Under the pieces are notes generated by a model that ran no database searches, had not been told where the DNA came from, and saw nothing but the letters and a program-made list of their open reading frames with translations. Both the position numbers and the translations under genes were made by a program. From Candidatus Methanophagales archaeon (GTDB taxonomy: Archaea > Halobacteriota > Syntropharchaeia > Alkanophagales > Methanospirareceae), in the NCBI GenBank assembly GCA_025435355.1, contig JANJFQ010000007.1:1-35682 (forward strand): a DNA stretch of 35,682 nucleotides, in the 5' to 3' direction. Below, one piece after another: positions 26,175 through 34,100 of the stretch (the stretch's first letter is position 1; each line of letters opens with the position of its first letter).

Positions 26175-26214
26175 GCATTATAAATGAAAATTCATATTAT
26201 ACATTGCTATTTTT

Positions 26215-26262
26215 CTATATCTTTTCTTAAACCTTTTCCCAGAACCAACCCAGAGGGTGTAG
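26215..26262 (-). pseudogene. Small remnant of methyltransferase motif I
   Basis: The minus strand reads TTGGTTCTGGGAAAAGGTTT followed by AAGAAAAGATA, translating to WVGSGKRFKKR. The parallel relic at 29330-29365 reads LDVGSGNIFKKR, a recognisable motif I. It lies the same distance upstream of the shared promoter box. Only this fragment is left. The rest of 26263-26430 shows nothing I recognise. Confidence 0.45.
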
Positions 26263-26433
26263 AAAGAAAAAAGATGCGCAGATGGCTACGTAGCATCGTG
26301 TTTAGGGTAACAGAATCTGTTACTTCGGATTAAAAGATAGGGAAATACTAGGAACAAAACTTAAGTTTGTTTATCTTTCCAAGAAGAGGTTCTTCGATTT
26401 CAATCCTGTTTCAATCTCAAACCTCGAAGTTAA

Positions 26434-26450
26434 GGTTTTTTATATGATTA
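26434..26450 (+). promoter_or_regulatory. TATA-type promoter of the toxin-antitoxin pair
   Basis: GGTTTTTTATATGATT lies about 30-40 bases before ATG 26479. A GGTGATAG ribosome site (about 26468-26475) is just ahead of the start. Spacing suits a short leader. Confidence 0.5.
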
Positions 26451-26478
26451 GCATCTAATTATTATATGGTGATAGTTT

Positions 26479-26781
26479 ATGGCTCAAACGGTGATAGATA
26501 TAGGCATAGAAGATAAGTTATTGGAATTGGTAGAAAAAATAGCAAAAATACAGCATAGAAGTAAATCAGAGGTCATAAGAGATAGTATTTACAGATATGC
26601 TAAATCTTTTCTTACAATGGAAGAGCTCAAAAAAATAGCAATTGAAAAGTACTCAAATGGAGATATGAACTTTGATGAGTTAGCAAGGATAATCGGGTAC
26701 GAAGAAGCGCTAACATTTCAAGTTGGTTCAAAGACGATTAAGGAGAGCATAGAACTTGCGGACAAATTGTTCAAAGATTAA
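26479..26781 (+). CDS. Ribbon-helix-helix antitoxin-like protein
   Basis: 100 aa. The N-terminal ~45 residues fit a ribbon-helix-helix DNA-binding domain: a short beta strand (TVIDIGIEDKLLEL), then helices with HRSKSEVIRDSIYRYAKS. The C-terminal half, with IAIEKYSNGDMNFDELARIIGYEEA, resembles the UPF0175-type tail that often pairs with PIN toxins of the DUF3368 group. It overlaps the PIN gene by 26 bases. It would neutralise the toxin and repress the pair. The only protein-coding pair on the plus strand inside the SBP array. Confidence 0.8.
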   Translation: MAQTVIDIGIEDKLLELVEKIAKIQHRSKSEVIRDSIYRYAKSFLTMEELKKIAIEKYSNGDMNFDELARIIGYEEALTFQVGSKTIKESIELADKLFKD

Positions 26782-27280
26782 GATTGTTGCAGACACTTCT
26801 TCGTTGATTTCGTTGCAAACCGGTGATCTTTTAGCACTATCAGTAGAACTATTCGATATATCAATTCCAGAAATTGTTGTAACCGAGCTAAAAGGGGTAG
26901 CTGGTTTTAATGATACACATGGAAAAAGTGCAAGAAATGTGCTGAAGTTGATAAAAGAAAATAGAATTAGCGTCAAAGAACTTATTGTTATTTCAGAAAC
27001 AGAATCAAGGGTAGATGTGGGAGAGATGGATTGTTTGACTCTATGTAAACAGGAGCAGATACCTATGCTTGTAACTGATGACTGGAAGGCATTACCAAAA
27101 CTAATCGAAAAATCTGCATCCATAAATGTTGTGGTCTCCGCATTTGTTATTCGCTCTCTACTAAACAACCACATGCTAACCCGAGATGGTGCAAAAGCAG
27201 TATTGGACAAGATTGCACACGATAGGGATTGGCTTGAATCGAAGATTTATGAAGAATCGAAGAAATGGTTAACAAAATGA
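26756..27280 (+). CDS. PIN-domain toxin (DUF3368/VapC-like)
   Basis: 174 aa. Acidic residues of a PIN nuclease site are visible: D13 (VADTSSLISL), E in VVTELKG, E/D in GEMDCLTLC and D in MLVTDDWKA. This fits a VapC-type RNase of the DUF3368 group. The gene starts at TTG 26756, inside the antitoxin gene, with AAGGAGAG about 10 bases upstream. No ATG fits, since the first strand begins at KIKIVADT. Likely an addiction or stress module that has entered the locus independently of the surrounding metabolism. Confidence 0.8.
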   Translation: MRTNCSKIKIVADTSSLISLQTGDLLALSVELFDISIPEIVVTELKGVAGFNDTHGKSARNVLKLIKENRISVKELIVISETESRVDVGEMDCLTLCKQEQIPMLVTDDWKALPKLIEKSASINVVVSAFVIRSLLNNHMLTRDGAKAVLDKIAHDRDWLESKIYEESKKWLTK

Positions 27281-27414
27281 GATCAACCGATCTTGTCGCT
27301 CCCATTTTTCTTTCAACACCAAAGGTTTATAAACAAAATAGCAACATTTGACCCCGATTTCAAAAGGGTTGATTTCTTGGAGGTTATTACGCCGGAATAA
27401 TACATTTCCTTCCG

Positions 27415-27427
27415 TTTATTTATACCT
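27415..27427 (+). promoter_or_regulatory. Possible TATA box before a small ORF
   Basis: GTTTATTTATACC lies about 32-40 bases ahead of ATG 27458, a normal distance for an archaeal promoter with a short leader. 27281-27414 is otherwise without recognised features. It has a T-rich CCCATTTTTCTTTC stretch just after the PIN gene that may end transcription. Confidence 0.35.
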
Positions 27428-27457
27428 TTTTAAGTACCAACAAGATAACTATTTCAC

Positions 27458-27592
27458 ATGGAAAAAATACCTTCATGGATTGAAAGATTGCTTCTGCCAA
27501 AAGCAAGGATTCCTGTGATGGAGAAGATGGCAGAGTTCGAAGTCCGGCTTGCCAAACTTGAAAAGAAGTTAAGCGTGCATGCAAAGATTTAA
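27458..27592 (+). CDS. Small hypothetical protein, 44 aa
   Basis: Reads MEKIPSWIERLLLPKARIPV then a Lys/Glu-rich amphipathic helix (MEKMAEFEVRLAKLEKKLSV) that could form a coiled coil. It has a TATA-like box upstream but no clear ribosome site, which is common in leaderless or short-leader archaeal genes. No family recognised. It may be a truncated form of a longer coiled-coil protein. Confidence 0.4.
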   Translation: MEKIPSWIERLLLPKARIPVMEKMAEFEVRLAKLEKKLSVHAKI

Positions 27593-27598
27593 TGATTA

Positions 27599-27823
27599 TC
27601 ACATTTTTTCTGTATTCCTTGATTCTAACGCGTCCGCAACCACATCAATCGTGTTTGAGGGACCAAAACCTGATCTAGGAAATAGGAAAACAGCATCTGG
27701 ACGTAGCCCCAATATTGCTTTGCTCCGCAGTAATCCTTCAAACCTTTCATATTTTCCGTATTCCTCTTTTATTTCCGCCCTTTTTGTTCCTGTTTCAGTT
27801 ATCAGCTCGCTGCTCGATGCCAT
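27599..27823 (-). pseudogene. Chimeric relic: permease 5' end joined to an SBP fragment
   Basis: From ATG 27823 the frame reads MASSSELITETGTKRAEIKE, the permease tail, then RFEGLLRSK. It continues into ILGLRPDAVFLFPRSGFGPS...DVVADALES, which matches the SBP N-lobe segment ILELHPDAVILHAGFG of SBP-1. It stays open for 74 codons, then stops. It lies directly after SBP-3, where the permease would be. Probably a deletion joint between a lost permease and a lost fifth SBP. Although open, it has no membrane helix or complete domain. Confidence 0.6.
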
Positions 27824-27833
27824 TTTATTCACC

Positions 27834-29081
27834 TCAAATTGTTTCTTCTGGATACACAAACACACCTTGCTTATCCAGATCAATGTCCAGTCCCTGGAAT
27901 CTCGTCAGATATTCTTGATGGAGCGCTTTTGGATCTAAATCGCCGAAGAGAGTGGAATTGAAGCATTTTGCCAAGTATGCTGGTCCTACAGAGTGATGTG
28001 TACTGGAAAAGAGTCTTTGGCCGAGCAGATAAACTTTGTCGCTATTCACCGCTGATATATTTTCCCATCCTGGGTGGTTCATGATTATATCTCTCACATC
28101 CTCCATCTCTGCTTCTGTTGGCTTATCCGTCCTATAGTCTATTACAGATGTGCCCGCTATTATGATGTCCGGATTCTGCTCTATCACCCACTCAGAATTT
28201 ACATCAGGAGAGCCTGAAGTATCTGTCCCGATATCAGCAGCGATGTTAATGCCACCAGCACTCACGATCGCTTCATGAATGACATTCAAGCGATTAACGG
28301 TGGAGTACCTCGTCGGAAAAAAACTGGGAAGCGTGTAGAACACCCTCGGTTTATCATCAGAAAGCGTCTCCACCTTCTCTTTAATCTGATCCAGGCATTC
28401 CTCTTGGAAATCAAATAGGTCTCCTGCTTCCTCTTCTCTATCAAGGATATATCCAAGCTTTCTCACATAATCGTTATAGACATCTGGCTTGCAACCCATG
28501 TATGAACAGCTCATACGGACCACTGTGACACTAGGGGCAATAGACTCAATCTTATCAGCGACTTCATCACTACGCTCTTCTCCATACACAAAAACGACTT
28601 CTGGTTGGAGCCCTACTATCTTCTCATAATCATAGATACCACCATAACCACCTCCAACGCTAGGCAAATCCGCGAGTTCTTGAAAAAATATCTTCTTTTT
28701 TGCAAGGTCCCCAATCACGCCGACGATTTTATCTGTTGCCTTAAGTGACCGTATTACCTCAGTAACATAGCTGCTAAGTGGAATAATGCGTTCCAGTGGT
28801 CTATAGAACGTCACCGTTCTATCAGCCTGATCTACAATCGTCTTCAGCTCCCCATCCCAGTATGCATATACCCACGAAGCATCTCCCACATCATCTAAAG
28901 AGTATTCTCCCTCATCAAGCATATACGGAAGAATTGCATTCACAAGCTCATCCTTCGTTAGTTCATTGTCTCCATCATCACAGGGTATTTTCTTTTCGTA
29001 TGCAACCGCAGGCATAACCACCAGCGGCATCGCAGATGCAAGAAGCACCATTACCAATACCAATCCTAACATCCTTTTCAT
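27834..29081 (-). CDS. EF-hand substrate-binding protein SBP-3
   Basis: 415 aa, full length. Signal peptide at 1-28 (ends AVA-YEKK), a shortened EF-hand-like loop CDDGDNELTKDE, then the conserved linker LPYMLDEGEYSLDDVGDASWVYAYWDG and two binding lobes (KPRVFYTLPSF, NPDIIIAGTS). The tail is DLDKQGVFVYPEE. Its core is most like SBP-2 (VRKLGYILDREEEA) and clearly different from SBP-1 and SBP-4. ATG 29081 with GGAGGTGATG upstream. It has its own promoter and leader. Expected to deliver ligand to the permease/ATPase at 21126-23045, the only intact importer here. Confidence 0.88.
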   Translation of the reverse strand: MKRMLGLVLVMVLLASAMPLVVMPAVAYEKKIPCDDGDNELTKDELVNAILPYMLDEGEYSLDDVGDASWVYAYWDGELKTIVDQADRTVTFYRPLERIIPLSSYVTEVIRSLKATDKIVGVIGDLAKKKIFFQELADLPSVGGGYGGIYDYEKIVGLQPEVVFVYGEERSDEVADKIESIAPSVTVVRMSCSYMGCKPDVYNDYVRKLGYILDREEEAGDLFDFQEECLDQIKEKVETLSDDKPRVFYTLPSFFPTRYSTVNRLNVIHEAIVSAGGINIAADIGTDTSGSPDVNSEWVIEQNPDIIIAGTSVIDYRTDKPTEAEMEDVRDIIMNHPGWENISAVNSDKVYLLGQRLFSSTHHSVGPAYLAKCFNSTLFGDLDPKALHQEYLTRFQGLDIDLDKQGVFVYPEETI

Positions 29082-29279
29082 CCCACATCACCTCCTTTTT
29101 ATAACCCCTCTTCTTCTTTCACCTTCGTCCCATATCGCATTACGCAAGAGGCGCCATACACCCATCTCTACCCTCTTAGCCATTCCTTTCTTACCGCCTA
29201 TTTTTCCCACCTTCATCTTAACTCTATGTGAATTATTAACAAACTTTTATCATAATTAATAAAAAGATTTTCGGTTTTT
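29082..29279 (-). promoter_or_regulatory. Promoter and long leader of SBP-3
   Basis: The same AAAAACCGAAAATC box (29266-29279) is followed by CTTTTTATTAAT and a leader of about 170 bases that closely matches the SBP-2 leader. A leader reading frame starts MKVGKIGGKKGMAKR and runs about 42 codons to a stop at the SBP ribosome site. The matching SBP-2 frame starts MKEGKIGGIGGKK but later reads differently. Conserved DNA with unlike peptides suggests a regulatory or merely inherited sequence rather than a conserved peptide. Confidence 0.5.
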
Positions 29280-29299
29280 GCATTATAAAGGAAAATTTA

Positions 29300-29470
29300 T
29301 GTTATATGGTGCTATTTTACTCTATCTTTTCTTAAATATGTTCCCAGAACCAACATCCAGAACCGTATACGCTGGATTCAACATGATTTTCGCTATTTAT
29401 CTTTCAGCACGTTCTCTATTCTGCATCATGGACTCATTAAACCGCTTTGCTCTCTTGTCCCAGAAACTAC
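29300..29470 (-). pseudogene. Remnant of a SAM methyltransferase (N-terminal part)
   Basis: One minus-strand frame reads FWDKRAKRFNESMMQNRERA, a stop, then IAKIMLNPAYTVLDVGSG and FKKR. It matches FWDERVDWFEELVQQSDRAG and the motif-I region of the intact methyltransferase. The frame is the same on both sides of the internal stop and the gene breaks off after motif I. Confidence 0.7.
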
Positions 29471-29696
29471 CCGCAGGGGCTTATCGAGTTCGAGAGTTCT
29501 CCGCCATAGAGAACTCGATCTCATCGTCTTCCACAACTCATTTTATTTCCGCCCTTTTTGTTCCTGTTTCAGTTATCAGCTCGCTGCTCGATGTCATTTT
29601 ATTCACCTCAAATCGGTTCTTCAGGATACACAAACACACCTTTCTTATCCAGATCAATATCCATCCCTTGGAATTCCGTCAGATATTCTTGATGGA
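29442..29696 (-). repeat. ~255-base direct repeat, copy B
   Basis: Partner of 23337-23591, gap-free and in the same direction 6105 bases away. It covers the start of the methyltransferase relic, the permease relic and the 3' end of SBP-4. Confidence 0.75.
29540..29596 (-). pseudogene. Remnant of the permease 5' end, after SBP-4
   Basis: ATG 29596 with GGTGA upstream; 19 codons read MTSSSELITETGTKRAEIK, then stop. Same relic and same place relative to the SBP stop as at 23433-23491. Confidence 0.7.
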
Positions 29697-30864
29697 GCAC
29701 CTTTGGGTCTAAGTCCTCAAACAGTTCTGGATGCTTTTTATGATTGAACCATTTTGCCTGATATGCACGTTGAAGGAAGTGCCTGCATCCGCTACCTGGC
29801 ATGAAAGCCAGCGTACGAGTGGTCATTATGTAAACTCGCCCCTCTATTACTGCGGTCACATTCTGCAATTCAGCTCTGTTCATAATCTCGTCTCTCACTT
29901 CCTCTAACGATGCGGTATCATCCGCGTCCAGCTCATAACCACCAGCCAGTGCAAAACGTCCACCTGCACCACGCGCACCCCAGATCGCTTTGACTATAAT
30001 ATCTGGGTTTAGCTTTGCCACTACTTCTTTATCTATCATACCTTCCATATCTGGAAAGATGTCCATGCCGCCTGTCTCTTCAACGTATGAATATGTACCT
30101 CTAACAGTGTAGGGGTCCGCGGACTCGAAGTACACCGTTGGTTTATCTTCTGGTGGAATTCCCGCTACGGTATCTTCAATTGGATTAACTATTCCATTAT
30201 AGAAATTGATAAGTGCTTCAGCTTCTTCCTCTTTTCCCAAAATATGTCCTATCTTTTCCACTTCCTCTAAGTAAATATCTGCCTGATTGGTATTGAAACG
30301 GAGCACCGTAACGCCCGCCGATACTAACACATCCTGGACTGGATCAAGTGCAACGGCCCTTCCCGTAGAACTGGAATGTAAAATAACAGCATCTGGATGC
30401 CGATTTAATATCGCTTCAACATCAGGATCCCACATAGTTCCAATAACGGGTATCTCATCAAACTCTGATAAGAACACCGACTCCGAAACACTTCCGACAG
30501 CAACTATTATATTTTTTGCCTTAAGTGATCTTAACGTTTCAACATTCCCCGTGTAAGGGCAAACAATTCTTTCTATTGGCCGATAGATTGTTACACTTCT
30601 CCCTCCGGTATCGATTACCGTCTTTGGCTTCGCACCCCAGTATGCATATACGTACGCCGCATCACTCACATCATCTAAAGTATAAGCTCCTCCTTCATCA
30701 AGCATATACGGAAGAATTGCATCCACGAGCTCATTCTTTGTTAGTTCGTTATCTCCATCATCACATGGTATTCCCGCTTGCTGTGCACCTGCGGGCGTAA
30801 CCGCCAACGGCACCGAAAATGCAAGCAGCACCAATACCAACACACAAGATATTATCTTTTTCAT
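29608..30864 (-). CDS. EF-hand substrate-binding protein SBP-4
   Basis: 418 aa from ATG 30864, which has GGGAAGGTGAAAG ahead of it. The frame is open 39 codons further to 30981, but that part is Lys-rich, has no signal peptide character and matches the leader of the other copies. Signal peptide MKKIISCVLVLVLLAFSVPL...GAQ, EF-hand-like loop CDDGDNELTKNE, linker LPYMLDEGGAYTLDDVSDAA, then two lobes and the tail DLDKKGVFVYPEE. The core resembles SBP-1 (HPDAVILH, TGGMDIFPDMEG) but has the full C-lobe (GGYELDADDTASLEEVRDE) that SBP-1 lacks. Probably the binding protein of a chelate importer. Confidence 0.88.
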   Translation of the reverse strand: MKKIISCVLVLVLLAFSVPLAVTPAGAQQAGIPCDDGDNELTKNELVDAILPYMLDEGGAYTLDDVSDAAYVYAYWGAKPKTVIDTGGRSVTIYRPIERIVCPYTGNVETLRSLKAKNIIVAVGSVSESVFLSEFDEIPVIGTMWDPDVEAILNRHPDAVILHSSSTGRAVALDPVQDVLVSAGVTVLRFNTNQADIYLEEVEKIGHILGKEEEAEALINFYNGIVNPIEDTVAGIPPEDKPTVYFESADPYTVRGTYSYVEETGGMDIFPDMEGMIDKEVVAKLNPDIIVKAIWGARGAGGRFALAGGYELDADDTASLEEVRDEIMNRAELQNVTAVIEGRVYIMTTRTLAFMPGSGCRHFLQRAYQAKWFNHKKHPELFEDLDPKVLHQEYLTEFQGMDIDLDKKGVFVYPEEPI

Positions 30865-31044
30865 TCTTCTTTCACCTTCCCGTTTTACCGCTTCGCCCCT
30901 CTCGGAACTGCACCACGTAAGGGGCGTCGTTACCAATTTCATGCTTTTTACTTTCTTTTTCATACCTTTGCTTTTTTTCATCCCTAGAAATAATACATTA
31001 AATTTCTAATGTTGACGTTACTTTTAAGTTTTTCTATTTTTTTC
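30865..31044 (-). promoter_or_regulatory. Leader and possible promoter of SBP-4
   Basis: AAAAACTTAAAAGTAACG on the minus strand (about 31014-31031) is a weak TATA candidate, about 150 bases before ATG 30864. The leader contains GCCCCTTACGTGGTGCA and GGAAGGTGAAAGAAGA, related to the SBP-2 and SBP-3 leaders, but the AAAAACCGAAAATC box is absent. Confidence 0.35.
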
Positions 31045-31119
31045 TTATTTTTCGTATTGCGCTTTTAGTTCCCCGCTCTTTGTTCCTGTTCCTGATATGG
31101 TCTCAGTGCTTGATTTCAC
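31045..31119 (-). pseudogene. Remnant of the permease 5' end, after CobN-2
   Basis: From a GTG at 31119, 24 codons read VKSSTETISGTGTKSGELKA then QYEK and stop, resembling the start of the intact permease (TSSSEAITEIGTKRAEIKEQYKK). It is more diverged than the other relics. It lies 33 bases past the CobN-2 stop and upstream of SBP-4. Confidence 0.55.
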
Positions 31120-31152
31120 GCTTTCAACTCGGTTCCAGATAGATTTAACTAC

Positions 31153-34100
31153 TCATAACGATTCTTCTATCTCACCTTCAAGTTCTAAATATGCTCTTCT
31201 CACTTTCTCCATTTCCTCTTCTGTTGCCTTCCAGTATCCTCTCTTTTCGGCTTCAAACAGCTTTTCCAATATTTCTGCGGCTGCGAATTTGTTGTTCTCT
31301 TCCAATCTTCTCCTCATTTTCTCGTCGAAAACAAAACGTTCTGCAATAGAAGACCATATCCAGTTAGGAACGGCATTTGTGGTGGCTGCCAAGCCCAACG
31401 TATTCTCTACACGGTCTGCAATTTGCTGTGCTCCATGATAGTCATGTTCCAGCATTCCGTCTATCCATTTCGGATTCAGCAACCTTGTCCTTGTCCCTCT
31501 TACTATAACGTCTCCAACGTCTTCGGTTTTTATCACCTCTTTTGTGGTATCAGTGACCATCATTGCCGCTTTTTCGCCTTTAACCGTTTCTACCGCCTTT
31601 GATAGCCCACCAAAGAACTCGTAGTAATGGTCGAGGTCAACTATTTCATAGTCATGTGAATCTCTGACTTGCGACACCAACTCTATTTTTGCGAGATTTT
31701 CTCTGAATAACGAATCTCTTTTCTGTGCATGAATATTTTCCACGTATAAATGGCTCATAGACTGGATATAGACTTCTGCAAGGTCTTTTTCCTCTTTCCA
31801 GATGGAGTCCTCGACTAATGGAAGCATTCTTGTGCCATACTCCCCGGCTTTAGGACCGTATATTCTTCCGCATGCAATTTTAGTTCCAGTTTTTTCGTCT
31901 ATCGCACCTTTTTCAATCTCCGTTTTTAGCATTTCCAGGTTTTCAAGCGAGTGTTTCCTGACAAAATTCAGGTCTATTGGTTCATCGAGACTTGCCGTGA
32001 GCGTAAATGCTTGATTCAGCAGTTGAATGAGGTTTGGGAACATGTCACGGAAGAAGCCGCAGATATTGATTAGACAGTCAATTCTTGGTCTTCCAAGTTC
32101 CTCTAAAGGTATGACTTCCAATTCAGGATACCATGAACCCTTTTCTTTAATGAGTTTCACACCTAAATAATGAAGAATCTGTCCTATGGACTCCCCACCT
32201 GTTTTTGTCGTTTCAAATCCCCATAGCACGATACCAACACTTTCAGGATATTTGCCATCCTTTCCTAAGTATCTCTTTATCGTATTCTCTGCTATTTCAG
32301 CTCCTCTTTCTGAGGCTGTCGAAGTTGGTATTCTATTAGGGTCAAATTGATTAATATTTCTCCCGGTAGGAAGAACTTCTGGTGTCCTTACTACATCCCC
32401 ACCAAGACCTGGTTCGATAAACTCCGTATTCAAGCCACGCAAGCAACTTTCCAGCTCATTAGAATTATCCGCATAATTCGCTGCCACTTCTATTCCAAAC
32501 GCTAAAGTCTTATTCAAATCCTTTCTGTGCTTACTATCTGCGTTGCTATTCTTGACTGCACTTTTAACCGATTCCTCAACACAACAATCTACAAGGTCTG
32601 CACATTTATTGTCTATGTTATCCAACTGCGAAGCATATTTGTCTTTGTTCCTCAATGCTAAGTCGTAATCAATACCCAGTGATTCTGCTAATATTCGGTT
32701 TATAGATTTTATGCCCTCTCGGTCATACCTCAGTATAAATTCGGTAAATTTCTTGAGGTCCTCTTTATCATATCGCTGCCCAACTATGTGGAGTCCTTTT
32801 GGTATGATGCTTCTTTTCATCTCATAGAGCTCTTCATGAATCTTCTCGATACTGTCACCCTCAAATTTCAATTCCTTTGCCTTCTCCAAGATTTTCTCGT
32901 TCACTTTCTCGCTTCTCAACCGGTCTTCCAGCATGGCTTCGTGATATTCATCAATCAAATCCTGTAGCTCTACATAGTCCTCATACAGGTCTGAAGTGGT
33001 GTAAGGTGGGGAATTATAGCTTATCATCGTGCCATAAAGTCGCCTCTTTGCTATTGTTGATTCCGACGTGTTCAACACGTGGTAAATGTAAAGATGCGGC
33101 ATATTACCAATCAAGATGTCCGGGAAACAACAGGAGCTCATTCCCACTTCCTTACCCTTCATAAATTCTGCCAGACCGTGAGTTCCAACGTGAAACACTG
33201 CATCTGCGCCCCATACTTCCTGCAACCAGAAATAGAATGCGAGATATTGATGATGAGGCGGTTTTGTTTTGTCGTGTGCGGCTTTAGCTAAGTCAGATTC
33301 ATCAAGCGGAGGTCTTGCTGGTTGAATTCCAACGAATACGTTGCCGAGTTCAATCCCGGGTATCAGGAGTGTGTTATCAACGGTCATTACATTTCCCGGA
33401 GGTTCTCCCCAATCCGCTATAACATCGTTTTGCACCTCCTCAGGTAGTGCGTGAAAAAAATCAAGATAATCCGCCATATCAATAGAATAGCAATTTTTTA
33501 GCGTTTTATCCTCCCAGAACCATGTTCCAGAGTTTACAATTGCCCTCTCCTCAAATAAATCGTATAATTCTTTCTCCGGAAGCTCTACCTTATATCCACT
33601 CTCTTTTAAACGTTCTAACAAACGTTTCACGGATTGAAAAACGTCAAGATAAGCCGCTTTTCCTATATTCTCCTCGCCTGGTGGATAGTTGTAGATTATA
33701 ATAGCAAGCTTCTTTTCGTTATTTTGCATCTCCTTCAATTTCAGCCAATTTCTTAGCCTGCCTGCAATGCGTTCAACGCGGTCGTCAATTGGTGCGATTT
33801 CTTTTGCTTCCATCTCCCCAACCATTATATCCTGCATTCCACAGGAAGGTATGGGCTCAATGCATCCATCGAGTTCTGGCCAGACCACAGCAGCAATAAT
33901 CTCGATTGACGAAAGACCTGTTGGCGATGCGTTCCATTTTTCCACCTCTCGCATGAGCATAGGTGCGGGAGCGAAAATAGGCACGTTCAACTCTTTCAGT
34001 AATTCCGCAGTCAAAGCAGGGTTTCCACCAAGAGGACCGCCGTTTATCCTGAACCACATCAAATTTATTACCGCGTCAACGAGGGGTTTACCATTTCTGA

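Noticed and set aside
27599-27883. A real gene of 94 codons
   Set aside because: It is a join of a permease tail and an SBP fragment with a dubious start inside the SBP-3 3' end. It has no full domain.
30865-30981. A 39-residue N-terminal extension of SBP-4
   Set aside because: The signal peptide begins at ATG 30864 with a good ribosome site, and the upstream part matches the untranslated leaders of sister genes.
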